From Thuidium tamariscinum (taxonomy: Eukaryota; Streptophyta; Bryopsida; Hypnales; Thuidiaceae), in assembly GCA_947034885.2 (NCBI GenBank), contig OX344750.2, positions 8,476,501-8,540,500 of the forward strand: a stretch of DNA of 64,000 bases, in the 5' to 3' direction. Shown here piece after piece: positions 45,827 through 57,312 of this stretch. Under the pieces are notes generated by a model. It worked only from the letters and a program-made list of their open reading frames with translations, ran no database searches and was not told the DNA's origin. The position numbers and the translations under genes were made by a program. Position 1 is the first letter of the stretch. Each line of letters begins with the position of its first letter.

Positions 45827-46260
45827 GAGGTTCCTATTGGGAACCTCATTTAATTCTAAGACATATTTTGTTATTTTTTTGAGAGTTTCCCATCATAACT
45901 TCATTAAATTCAAAAGTGCATTTTCTTTTAAGAGGTTCACATCAGAAACCTCATTTAATTTAAAAACTAATTTCTTAATTATTTAGTAAGGGTTCTCATT
46001 AGGAACCTTATTTAATTCAAAAACATATTTATCTTGAACCCCTTTTCTTTTTTAAAGGGTTCCCACTGAGAACTTCATTGCACTCAAAAACACATTTTTT
46101 TGGATGTGGTTCCCATTGGAAACCTCATTTATTTCAAAAACACAATTCCCTCTTTTTTTTGGCGTGGTTTACATTGCAAACCTCATTTCATAAGAAAAAA
46201 CAATTTCCCTCTTTTTGAAAAGAGGTTTGCATTGGGAACCTCATTCAATCCAATAATTTG
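45827..46260 (+). repeat. 58-bp tandem array with GGTTCCCATTGGGAACC hairpin core
   Basis: Eight diverged units of about 58 bp, each with a variant of GGTTCCCATTGGGAACCTCA followed by TTTAATTCAAAAACA. The core is self-complementary in the better-preserved units. Confidence 0.8.
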
Positions 46261-46690
46261 TTTTATTTTATTAAAAATTTGGTTCTTGTTGTGCATAACC
46301 TCATATACATTAAATTCTGTGATGCTTTATTTGGAATACTTATTCAAAAGATGTTAAGCGATGTAACCTCACCTTTGGAATTCTTGGAAAAAAATTAAAT
46401 GTTTAAGCTATTAGTAGTTGAGGTTAGGGGTCAACTTTAAATCAACCTCTACTTAAATAACTATTTAGAGAGAACAAAACATTATTTTCTTTTGGGTGAA
46501 ATCGTAGATCAAATATTGAAAGATTCCTTAGTTATTTCTCACGAGATTGATGATATCATCATTTGGAACATCAAGGGGGGGGGGGGATTTTAGTGCTCAA
46601 TTTCCTTTTCTATCTAGCCTTTCGGCCCTTTTCAAGCTTGGCCGCTTTGTATATTGGATTCATCTTAATGCAATAGTTCTTCCATTTTTT

Positions 46691-46693
<3 letters not shown>

Positions 46694-46760
<67 letters not shown>
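46694..46760. repeat. (TA)n microsatellite
   Basis: About 33 uninterrupted TA dinucleotides. The open frame over it is meaningless. Confidence 0.95.
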
Positions 46761-46763
<3 letters not shown>

Positions 46764-47039
46764 CTGCAAATTCATTTCAAAAATCAAGTATTACAAAATC
46801 TAAATTCAAAGTGGAAAAATTATAGGATCTAAATATTCTAAAACGTAGCTATTCAGCTATTGTATATTGTATTATTGTCCAACAATATGTTATAATCTTA
46901 TTAAAACATCAAGGATTATTTTGAGTTTTCTTCTGTTCTAATCCTTGCCTTTATCCTTTACAAATTAATATCAATCCTCTTCAATTTTTAGAGATAGGAC
47001 AAGTTCTTATACACTTTAACAATTTCCTTAAAATTATAA

Positions 47040-48070
47040 GCGTACAAGTTCTAACTAGGTAAATGCAGAGATTATCAAGGTAAAGAAAATATAATATTAT
47101 CACTTATGGAATTATGGATCAAGAGAGTATAAATAGGTATGCCACAACTATAGAATATTTCAACGTGTTTATAATATATACCCTATAATATAAGTGTATA
47201 TAACATAAGTGTACTAGAAATCTCTTTTCTATGATCTAGACACGTATATTATAAGTGAATCGTCTTCTAGTCTTAGGGACTCACATTCTTAGGCTCATAT
47301 AGTAGCATCCATCACGAGTTTTAAGAGGGATTTTGGATGCAATAGATCTCCCATTTGTTCAAAAAATAAAAAATAAAAAATTGTACAATGGTTTGTAAAG
47401 TTCTTCATTTAATTCAATATTCAAAATTTATGACAATAATTTAAATATAATGTGTAGGATAATTCTTTCAAATTTGAACCATTGAAATTAGCATTTTCAA
47501 TTCTAGAATTGAACTACTAACAACTTAGTCTTTGAAATCATTCAATATTCCTATCTACTTGCCATGTTTTCCCAATATGTTATACACTTCCAAATGGTTA
47601 AAAAATTCTCAAGTATATTATCAATTGCCTCTAAACATTGGTATAAATAAGCACCACCATTTACGGCAATTGTTTTATATAAACGTGATTGTATGAAGGG
47701 CAACTTCCAGATTTTCTTACATGTCAGGGCCCTCAAAAGAATTTCAACCAATTCAAATGTTAATAGCAAGGCAATTCTCATGATAGAAAAATTTGAAATT
47801 TCCTCCACCACTTTTCAAACTAGCATAATATAGGATCCTACAACTATATGTGCCTAAATTCATTTTTTTCCTCAAAATCTACTACTTGTATTCAAAAGAG
47901 CAATTATGGATAAAACCAAATTTAAATCACTTAGAGGTTTAAAATTCATAGTTGGAGAATGTTCATTGAATTGCATTCAAAGATTTGCATTAGTTTGGCA
48001 AAAGTATAACCTCTTCTAATTCTTCACTCCATTTGGCTCAAAATGCTTTGTTCTATTAAATGTTAAATTT
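47040..48070 (+). repeat. AT-rich long repeat, right copy
   Basis: Inverted, diverged partner of 40350-41640. It runs into CpG island 4 at 48153, just as the left copy faces island 2. Confidence 0.75.
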
Positions 48071-48152
48071 TAGTACAATGGGATTTTTCATTTACTAAAA
48101 AATTAGCATACAATACATTAAACTATTCCCTAATGACAAATTTTTAGTTGTC

Positions 48153-48356
48153 GTGTAAAGCGACCACCTTTAGAGCGACCACGCTTCACAATTTATTTAT
48201 TTATTTATTTTGAACCAAAGGGGCAAGCCCTCTGCATGAAGAAGCTTCACAAAATTTGGAAACACTAAAAGTAAGGGGACCCCTGGTAAGGGGCGACCGC
48301 AGGTGCGAAAAGTTGCATCGGAACACACTACCCGTCCAAGCGCGGTCGCCCCTTAA
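48153..48356. repeat. CpG island 4 (few GCGACCNC units)
   Basis: Weak island with GCGACCACCTT, GGGGCGACCGCAGGT and CGCGGTCGCCCC words around an ATTT microsatellite. Confidence 0.6.
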
Positions 48357-48493
48357 GAGAATATTCTATTTATTAAATAGGTTTCATTTAGTGTCCCGCA
48401 ATGCTCTATCAACAGGGTTGAAGTTCGAGTCTCATCGAGACATTTCTTGATTTTATCCATCTTCAGAACTTTTTTGTTGTAGACATCATAAAC

Positions 48494-48720
48494 TCAATTG
48501 AAAACATGATGAGCACTTTTCACTTGCAGCTCCGATGGCACGGGATTATCTCGACACTTGGCAGTGCACAGCACAGTTGCCTTCCCGAGCAAAACTTCCA
48601 CCACATTCTCATTCTCAACTCCCTTGATACTGCCTTGCGATATAAACACCTCCTTCCCGCCCTTGCCTAGAGGAAGCTCTTTCTTCACAGAGTATGGAAG
48701 CTCCTCAACCCGGAAGAACC
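48494..48720 (-). pseudogene. Exon fragment resembling PNPase N-terminus
   Basis: The minus strand reads EELPYSVKKELPLGKGG, then EVFISQGSIKG, then VEVLLGKATVLCTAKC and NPVPSE. The pattern of a beta-strand G...EV.I..G followed by V.V.LGKT.VL.TA matches the start of the first RNase PH domain of polynucleotide phosphorylase. Only this piece is present, with no further domain on either side. It is wedged between CpG islands 4 and 5, so it looks like a captured gene fragment. The family call rests on pattern only. Confidence 0.35.
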
Positions 48721-48935
48721 CCTAGACGCGGTCACCCCTAGCCGCAGTCGCCCCCCCAGTCGCGGTCGCCACTCCCAGTCGCGGTCGCCCCCCAGCCGCA
48801 GTCGCCCCCCAGTCGCGGTGACCACGGACAGTCGCGGTCGCCCCTACCCGCGGTCGCCCTGTCCACCCGAGGTCGCCTCACCCGCGGTCGCGTCTGGACC
48901 CACACGCGCATGGGGCGACTTCAGGTACTTAAGCG
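48715..48935 (+). repeat. CpG island 5 (ACCCGCGGTCGCCC repeats) upstream of the kinase gene
   Basis: About ten AGTCGCGGTCGCCCC or ACCCGCGGTCGCCC units in gene-sense orientation, ending in the promoter module. Confidence 0.8.
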
Positions 48936-49020
48936 GTCTACAGGACCCGCATTCGCCATCTTACCTTGGCCTTGCGCATTGTCTTTCACCCGCCTTGGAG
49001 TAGCTGAATGCATGCCCGTG
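48901..49020 (+). promoter_or_regulatory. Promoter module of the kinase gene
   Basis: ACGCGCATGGGGCGACTTC, then GTACTTAAGCGGTC (CTTAAG at 48928), then TTCACCCGCCTTGGAGTAGC and GAATGCATGCCCGTGGGC. The order and spacing match the F1 and F2 modules. CTTAAG lies 187 bp before the ATG at 49115. Confidence 0.7.
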
Positions 49021-49114
49021 GGCCGGGGTCCCTTATTTGATTTTGGGGGGATTTTTTTGTCATTTTGATCTATAAAATTCCTCAAAGCTACGGTGAAGCT
49101 TTCGATTACATACA

Positions 49115-50770
49115 ATGTCCAACCCAATAGAAGATGGCGACGTGAGGCACAAAGGCGTTTTGGATACTGATCCAATATTCTCAGAAATGCCTAATCCCAC
49201 AGAGGGTACCAGTACCTTGAGGCGAAAATCCCTTTGGGATTTGGATGATCCACAACACTTTCAAGAGCCTATATTTACAAGCGAAACAACAGGGAATGAA
49301 GCTCGATTGAAGAAAAAGAAGTCGAAGTCTGCTCATGATAAGGATCCAATATATCCTCCTTCAAGTTATACGAGGTATGCATACGAGGTGTGCCTTCAAT
49401 GGTACGCTGGAAAAAGTGTACAATTTTTGGAGGCAAACTATTTGAGGGATCCTAGAACAGGCATTGAGAAGCTGACGGGGGATTTGGAGGCCCGAATCTT
49501 AAGCAAGTGTTATGAATCAGAGGACTTCAAAGACGTGGACTTAACGTACAATTCCAGATTTTGTGCTTGGATGACTAATACTATTCAGGCAGTAACTTTT
49601 AATACCAAAAAATTGATGATAGAGTTCTGTGCACCAATCACAGGACGAGTGGAAGATGAAGAGGCAAAGGAATTCCGTGCGAAGATGGAGTGGTGGCATA
49701 CTGCGGCCAAGAGATTGTCAAAGTTTGGATCGAGGGGTTTCAAGTGGAAAAATGACGCTGTGAAGGCTGCATTTGCAAGAGATGGTGGAGTGAGTATCAT
49801 ATGGATTCCACCCACGGCAAAGGTTGAGGCCCTCGGTGTTTTTTCTCGTGAAGGTGGCCACGAAAAGGTGCGCAAGGTTTGAATTACAGGTCTAGATACC
49901 ATTCCACCAAATATTGCTCTTGCGGGGAAAATGCCAAAAACGAAGGACTTGCGTGATCAACGGGTGGAACGGTCCGTAGAGGCCTTGGCATGCCCCTTAA
50001 ATCATGCAGGCTTAATTAAGTTTTTTGCCTTAAACTCAATTACCATGGAAGCGTATACATTGTGGTGGAATGGAGGTCATTTGGGTGACTTACTAAATGT
50101 GGATAAGCTGGTGTCACGAACTACTGAATGGCACGAAGTGCATCGAATCAGACAACTTCCTGAAGAGAAACAAAAGGAAGTTAGCCTTTTTCGAAGGCAT
50201 AAGGCAAAGTTGGCATGGACCTTGGTGTACGTGACTCACCTCATGCACCAATCATCAGTGCTACACAATGACTTATCTCCGAGAAATGTATTGTTGCACT
50301 ATCCTGATTATTCAAATGAAATAATCAACATTGGGATTTGTGATTTCGGAATTACAAGCCGTGTAAACGAAAAAGCCCCATCGCATTATGGATATCCTAC
50401 CAAGGAAGAGACACGGAAGCAACAAGAGGGACGATGGTGGGTGGCTCCAGAGTTGTTTTATACATTTGGACCTCCTAATTCGGATACAAGCATACCAATT
50501 ATGCAATCGAGGCATAAATATACAAAGCAGTCAGACTTGTATTCTATTAGAAAGCTGGTGGAAGCTATGAAGATTGGGGATATGTATCTTTTTGACAAAG
50601 AGACATTCACAACGATGGATGCATGTAGGTATTTTGCTATGAAGGTGGGCCAACTCAAAAATGAAGATGTGAAGGAGAGACCAACATGTACCAAGGTGGT
50701 GAATTTGGTCATGGGGCCTCCATGGTATATGAAGCCTCCAACATTTGTATTGCGCGACTCCCCCCTGTAG
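49115..50770 (+). pseudogene. Protein-kinase-like gene with one in-frame TGA
   Basis: One frame of 552 codons from ATG 49115 to TAG 50768-50770 is broken only by TGA at 49880-49882. The C-terminal half has the marks of a protein kinase: VLHNDLSPRNVLLH (catalytic loop), CDFGI (DFG) and WVAPELF (APE), near 50260, 50340 and 50440. The N-lobe region includes GGVSIIWIPPTAKVEALGVF and IALAGKMPK, but the usual glycine loop is not clear. The N-terminal 200 residues (SYTRYAYEVCLQWYAGKSVQF and onward) are unrecognised. A single CGA-to-TGA change would explain the break; readthrough is the alternative. A CpG island and promoter module shared with F1 and F2 lie upstream. Confidence 0.75.
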
Positions 50771-53486
50771 TGATGAATGCATTAGTTGAAGGCAAATTGT
50801 TGAGCCATTAGAAGAAATTGTTGGCAACAATGTGAGCCTATCATTTTGTATTACTATACACGAATATATAAATATTTTTTTTGGCAAAACAAAGTGTACA
50901 AACCATTGCCTTCCATGCATTGTATTTTAAAAGTTAAAATACAATTTATCTTGGAGTCAAATTTGTCTTCACTGTGAGTTGAAATGTCATATGACATGTT
51001 TGTATCATAAGATCACCTTTTTGGGGAGTATGGGGAAAGAATATATTACTCAGACTTTATGCTCACAAATTTCATGCTCATGCCTCATGGCTCTTAGCTC
51101 ACAAGCTCTTTGTTGCAAGCTCTCATACTAGTGTCGTTGAAAGTGAACGTGTTCAAATTACTTGTTAAATTGTGTTAAAGGATTTTCATTATTTTGTCAT
51201 ATTATTAAATAGTCACTTGATTGCTTGAAGTCAATGACATTGACAATGTTTGTTGGCCCTTTAGTGTGCAATTTTTTTTCCAATAATAGACAATACTGAG
51301 TAAAATTACAATTCCCAAAATGTTATAGGTTTTTATTGTCCATAGTACTCTATAGTATAAGGGATTTTTTTCCTCTAGTAATTTACATCCTTAATTGATT
51401 GACTGACATTAATTGATTGACTTACATGATTGACTAGTGCATGTATTCAGAATTTGAATTTTCTTGTAAAAATTTCCGATCATCATGAATTTATGAAGAA
51501 AGCTTAAAAGAAACTAATATTCAATACTTAATCCTTGAAGGGCAAAGGGGGACATAATGTACCCACTCGAAATTTTCAATGACAAATTCTTGATAGGGCA
51601 AAACTAATTTAAGTCTTCATTCTTAATATACAAAGAAAACTTTAATTTTATTTTCAAATTTTATTTATTAGAAATCTGAAAAATATTAAATTCAACCTAG
51701 AGTTCTAGAATTATAGTGTGAATGTATGATAGAAAAATATCAAATAATTAGAATGATTCCAATTTTTTGGAAAGATGTTTCTAATTATAGAATGATAATA
51801 AAAGATTTATGAAAATTGGAAATTTACACATATATGGTTTTTATAAAAATGTTAAGATCCAATTTGGCCAATTTCCCTATTTTTTACAAATTGGAAAATA
51901 AAAGTGCCTATTTCCATGAGCCATTTATACTTTTCTAGTTCATCACTTCACCTACTTAGAAACCTTTTCTACACTTTTCCTTCATCGGATATCTTCTTCT
52001 TGAAGAAGTATACATTCACTATATTTTTTATATTTTTTAAAAATTGTTTTTGTATTTTGAAAGTACTCCCGGAAAATCAAGAGTACTATGGCCAAAGTGT
52101 ACCAAAACTGGTCAATCTTTCTTGAACTTACGATAAATGGTCTACAACATAAAATTCTTTGAAAGATCTAACATGTTGAATACTTGAATTAAAATTTGAA
52201 AAATTTTAATTAAAAGAAAGTTGTTGAACTTGTCAAAATTTAGACAATTTTTTCAATTTAGAACAAATTCCAAGAAGCTCAAAATAGGCCTTGCCGCCTT
52301 GGGCATTTAGGAGGTAATGACTTTACGTGTGGAGAAGTTTCTTGTGCCATTCCATGTTTGATAGTTTTGCTATAGATCTTGAATAAAGTACAAGATTTCA
52401 ATTTAAAAATTTCGAATGGAATCGAAATTTAATTCCAAATATTCGGTTTTGTTACCTTTTATGAATAGCTAATTGGTTAAGTTTGAATGTCAAAATGAAG
52501 TTATAAATTTGTAATGGGAGAAACCAAGAAAATATTGAAAGGCACTATATTTTTTTATTTTCTTTAATGATTTTAGATTGGCTTATTGACATATTGGATA
52601 TTTGGATGAGAAAATGGAGTTTGTCATCATGCTTTACAAAAATTTGTTTATTACATTTTGGAAGAATGGATGTGAATTTATTTATTCATGGCATATTTAA
52701 CTTCTTTAACTTATATACAATTATAGATTGAATTCCTTTATTTTGTTTTATTTGCAATATTTTCAAAGAAGGAAGAAAATGATAGATAGTACTCAACTAT
52801 GTTGTTTAGAAATCATTTAAACCATAGGGATGGTCAATTATGTTATTCCATCAACACTTTCTTGCCATTTTGGCATGTACAATAATTTTCTACCTTTGCC
52901 TATTTACAATTTATTTCCCTTATCATATATAATTTGAATAGTTTTAAAATCTTTTAATAGAGTATCAAATTTATTTTTTCCTAAATATAGAAGAAGACTA
53001 CTATTTTTTAACTACTTGCGAAACCATTTCTAGATACATGAGAGGTTCCTCAGAAATAAATTATTGAAAAGAGATATCTTTTTTTTGGTGAACTATTGAA
53101 GTTCTATCTTCAAAGATTATAGAAAGTTACAACACAAAGGATTTTTCGATTTCAACCATACAAAATTCTTACAAATTAGGGACTTCACGACTTCAGGGGA
53201 TGCTAACTTCAAAGAAGTCACTGAACTAATCATTAACCAGTAAATGCCCAGGGCCTATTTTGAGCTTCTTCGAATTTGCTTTCATTAAAACGGAATGTAA
53301 ACATTTCATAAGTTTTTTTTATTTCACTTTGATTAAAAATGACAAGTTCAAATTAAATATAATCATCAAAGGTTGCATAGGAAAAAGATATATCACTTCT
53401 AGAGTGAAAGACTATAATATTTGATAATGAAGGTGTTAAAACAACAAAAGTACTACTATTTTCCAAAACCCTAAAGCCCTAAACTC
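50771..53486. other. AT-rich spacer, no gene seen
   Basis: GCTC-rich repeat near 51060-51130 (compare 11220), and a repeat start TTAATCCTTGAAGGGC at 51528 matching 39437. No exon was recognised. Confidence 0.5.
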
Positions 53487-53625
53487 GAAGGCGCGGTCGC
53501 CCAGCCGCGGTCGCACCCTGCGAACGCGCACCTTCCTGGACCCGCGGTCGCCTTGAATGCGCAGTTGCCCTTGCGCACGCGCCCTAGGCGACTGCGGGTA
53601 CTTAAGCAGTCGCCCCGACCTGTAG
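53487..53625 (+). repeat. CpG island 6 upstream of F2
   Basis: Short island with GCGCGGTCGCCC, AGCCGCGGTCGCACC and ACCCGCGGTCGCC units in gene-sense orientation. Confidence 0.75.
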
Positions 53626-53698
53626 TCCACCTCCCTTGCTTTATGCATTGACCTTCACCCACTTAGATGTGGCTGATTGCATACCCATGAGCAAGGGA
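53572..53698 (+). promoter_or_regulatory. Promoter module of F2
   Basis: GCGCACGCGCCCTAGGCGAC, then GGGTACTTAAGCAGTCGCCC (CTTAAG at 53601), then ATTGACCTTCACCCACTTAG and GTGGCTGATTGCATACCCAT. It matches the modules before F1 and the kinase gene. Distance to the ATG is 345 bp. Confidence 0.7.
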
Positions 53699-53945
53699 TT
53701 CCATACTTCACACCAGGATTTGATTGCCATTTTCGCGCTCGAGCTCTGCACATGCTTGGCATACTGTTATGTATGTGTATGTGTCCTTTTTTTTAATAAA
53801 AAAAACATTTTGTAAATGCATATAGGTTTGTAAATGTGAAGTTTGCTTGTTCTAGGGATTTAGGTTTTTAGAAAAGAACATTTTAGTCGTAGAACAATTA
53901 GTTAAGTTAACCATAGAGTAGCATAGTACTCAGGTAGCAATAGTT

Positions 53946-55442
53946 ATGGAGGATGAGACTGGAGCAGCCCAGCCTAGTACAGGCAAACCATTGACTTCAC
54001 CACAGAAGAGGGTAGCTCGAGACAAGGATCGTAAAAGGAAGGGGAAAGGTCACAAGAAGCGAGTGCTTCTCCTTCAACATCCAAAAATCAAGGCTTTTTT
54101 GGGTTGGAGGACTGAACCTGAGCCTTGGACTTACAAAACAGTCAACAAATATGTTGATTGGTGCCACATCAACAAGTTGTTTCCACATTGGCGCCACAAG
54201 ATTCATCTGGGCCAAAACAAGGCCAATCTTGCATATTGCAAAGATGAAGACTTCATACTCAGATGCTTAGAAGTATGGATGAGGTTGTATGGGGAGCCCA
54301 AGCCGTATAGAAACGACAATTTCTGTTTCTTCCTGGTCCAAATGGTGTATGCTGAAAACATATTGACGAAAAAAGTGGATTGGTCAACATTGAAGGGGCT
54401 TCTAGTTGGAGACCATTTGGAAGAAGCATCTATTGTAGCAGAAGGTGAAACAATTGATGTGAAGAAGTCATTGGCACGAGTGAAGCCTGGGAAGTTAGCT
54501 GTTTTGGATGAAGAGGTAGTATGGTCGCCTAATTCTAGCTCGGATGAGCACACCCATGAATACGATGGGTATAATTTCCAGAGTGACGATGAAGATGTTG
54601 GCATGGGCGACCAAAAAAAGGCCTTGGAGTTGGAACTTGCCAAGAAAGGCAAAAGAAAGGTGGAGGACCGAGAGACTCCATCAAACATCCAAAAACAAGT
54701 CAGGGAAGGTCACGAGCATATGGGAGTAGGCCAAAAAATTGTTGAAGGCCACCAAGATGGGAGACAAGGTGATGAAGAAGAGAGTGTGCATGTTGTAGAG
54801 GCTCAATTACAATCAGCAATTGAGGCCTTGAATTTGGTGAAAAAAGATGTGTCAGAATTGCACCAAATAAGAGCAATGGAACTTAGTGCTCGCACAATAG
54901 TACACGCCATGCCTATGTTGATGGAAGAGATGAAGGCCATAGACAGGGCCATCTCTGAAAATGACGAGCGCCTAGCTTCTATGAAAAAAGTTAGAGATCA
55001 TTATTACAAGAAGAAACAAGAGAAGCGTGGACACCCAATGGATGTGTATGCCATACTTCAACAGAAATTGAGAATTCTTGAACGCGAACGTTGGCGGGTG
55101 CACAATGACGTAAGAGTCCTCAATCGGCAAATAGATGAGGAAGAAAAGACCAACTACGTTGCTGCTCTACAATGTGCCTCAGAGCTAGATTTTCTCGCTA
55201 TGGCTCCTGAATACGGTACCGCAGAAGAAGAAGTATCAGTATTGCGGAAGCTTGTTAAGCTACATGAGAAGAAATTTGTGGAATCAGTGAAAGAGGTGGG
55301 ACAATTGGATTCACAAATTCAATTTGAGCGCGCTTGGATGAAGTGGAAAGTGCGTACTACAACTGGAGGTGTTACTCGTAAAGACCTTGAAGAGATAGGT
55401 CCAGAACCCAAAGAAGAAGATTTTTGTAATACCACACGTTGA
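53946..55442 (+). CDS. F2: intact KVDWST-domain family protein (498 aa)
   Basis: Intact ORF from ATG 53946 to TGA. A basic N-terminus (KDRKRKGKGHKKR) looks like a nuclear signal. The family domain spans residues about 40-160: WCHINKLFPHWRHKIHL, NKANLAYC, RCLEVWMRLYGEPKPY, FLVQMVYAENILTKKVDWST. An acidic stretch follows, then coiled coil from about residue 285 to 460 (MEEMKAIDRAISENDERL and onward). F1 (42079-44294) and F3 (20437-22661) share the domain. I do not recognise the family, and no catalytic motif is evident. A role in a nuclear or transposon-related complex is only a guess. It is the one undamaged member here, so it is the best target for structure prediction. Confidence 0.8.
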   Translation: MEDETGAAQPSTGKPLTSPQKRVARDKDRKRKGKGHKKRVLLLQHPKIKAFLGWRTEPEPWTYKTVNKYVDWCHINKLFPHWRHKIHLGQNKANLAYCKDEDFILRCLEVWMRLYGEPKPYRNDNFCFFLVQMVYAENILTKKVDWSTLKGLLVGDHLEEASIVAEGETIDVKKSLARVKPGKLAVLDEEVVWSPNSSSDEHTHEYDGYNFQSDDEDVGMGDQKKALELELAKKGKRKVEDRETPSNIQKQVREGHEHMGVGQKIVEGHQDGRQGDEEESVHVVEAQLQSAIEALNLVKKDVSELHQIRAMELSARTIVHAMPMLMEEMKAIDRAISENDERLASMKKVRDHYYKKKQEKRGHPMDVYAILQQKLRILERERWRVHNDVRVLNRQIDEEEKTNYVAALQCASELDFLAMAPEYGTAEEEVSVLRKLVKLHEKKFVESVKEVGQLDSQIQFERAWMKWKVRTTTGGVTRKDLEEIGPEPKEEDFCNTTR

Positions 55443-57312
55443 AGTGAAGTATTATAGGGTTGTACTTTGATTTTGCGTTTTGGACAAGTGTGTCTTATCT
55501 AGGATGTAATTTTTTTGTAATTAATGTAAAAAGCAATTTTCGGGAAAAATGTGCAAGTCGTGAGGATATTTTATTGAAGATGTGAAATAGTATTATGATA
55601 GTTTAGGACATAACCACTTGAATAATTGTTCCACCAATTGAAAACCCTACCCAAATCAATATAAAATCAACTATTTTTTGTTGTTTAGGACATTGTAATG
55701 ACAAATGTTAATTTATAAAAAAGAACACATAATGATTAACTTCTAAAGGAGGAATGTCAAATTTTTCCAAAAATTACTTTGTGGTGCCATTTGTGTTGCA
55801 TTCATCCAAAAGAAGAATTTTTTTTTCATAATATACAACCGTAGGATCTTGTACTTTACTTGCCTAAGATCATGTGGTGAAATGTTTAGGAAGTTTGACC
55901 GCACAAATTGAAAGATATGGCCATCGAAAGTTCGAAATAAAGTTTTCCGAGATGCAATCCCTATAAATGGAGAATACAAAATACTAATTACATTCATTTG
56001 ATAGAAGAAATACTTCATGTTTTTATGGTGGAACAAAAGTGGAGTTTTAAGAAAAATAAATTAGTACATTCGAAATTTCCAATTGTGGTAATAATAAAAA
56101 AATTATGATATTTTTTAGCAAACTTTGATAATCTTTTTGGCAGAGTAAATTAACATTGATAAAAAGATAACTTTCTAAAAAAATTTGTGTGACAAAGTTC
56201 ACTTATTTTTTCCAAAAATCCGTATGAGAATTGAGATTTCAAGCTTCTAATCAAAAGTAATGTGCAAAAATCATAGAAGGCTTCAAAGGCCCAAAAATTA
56301 CCAAAAACTTCTATATTATTTCTCCTTTTTATCCATAAATTTTGAAATAAAGATCCAAATGTCAAATCAATTTTTGGACATTTAATTGAACTTCAATTCA
56401 AACCTTTTATTGGTTTAGAAATTTCCTTCAAAAATTCATTTATTATACCTAATGGATGTCCAAAGTGTATTGATTTGGTTTCAAATTATATGGTTTCTAA
56501 TTATAACATGGATTCTAGACTTTTTAGAGAATTCAAATAATACGTGATTTTCTGAAAAATGAATCTATATTTGTACAATCCTTGGTTTACAGATACATTT
56601 GCCTATGGTTTTCAAATAACATAAAATTAGGAAAATTAATTTTTCTCTAATATGTCAATGAACAATGAATTATGGAAAAACAAAATTCAAAAGACATATT
56701 TAGTCTATATTATTCCATAAAAGTATGTAAAAAAAAATTTGAACCTTCAACTTCTCTCATTGTTCATTTTTCGATATTTATCATATAAATTATTAGAATA
56801 AAAAAATGCGGTCTTCTTGTATAGGATTTAATGAACGAAGTACCTTTCTTTCATTCAAAAATAAAATCGACGTAGGCTACTCCTTTCAATGATCCAACAT
56901 GAAAGAGTATTTTGTTATAAAACAAGAATAAAAAACAAATCAATTTCCTTAATACAAAGATTCAATTTGTATTTATAGAAATGAAGTCATTCACTATTTA
57001 GACAAGTGCAAACAATAGAATTTCTACACAGTAAGGTAAAGCCGAAAAAAAAGTATATATTAAAAAAAAGCTAACACAAAATTGTTATGAAATAACAATT
57101 AATGAAGAAAACCTACTAGAATCCATCAAATAAAACTATAACAATAACAAATAGGCTAATACTTCACAATGCAAATAGTGATGAAGTTCCATCGTATTAT
57201 CGTATAAGAAGACTCTAAGAGCCTTCTTTTATATATATAGTATGACGAAAAGTCACAAGTGACCTAGATGATTACGAGGCTAGCTATAGAACCATAGTTA
57301 GCATCTTAAACC
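55443..57312. other. AT-rich spacer, no gene seen
   Basis: 55740-55880 contains AGGATCTTGTACTTTACTT, also found near 29003. No exon was recognised. Confidence 0.5.

Larger units (their letters stand above)
46261..48152. other. AT-rich spacer, no gene seen
   Basis: Contains a G run near 46575-46585, a (TA)n microsatellite and the right copy of the AT-rich long repeat. No exon was recognised. Confidence 0.5.

Noticed and set aside
45827-46260. CRISPR-like array
   Set aside because: Units are contiguous, diverged tandem repeats without unique spacers, and the setting is eukaryotic.
46547-46825. ORF with repeated Ile-Tyr
   Set aside because: It translates the (TA)n microsatellite.
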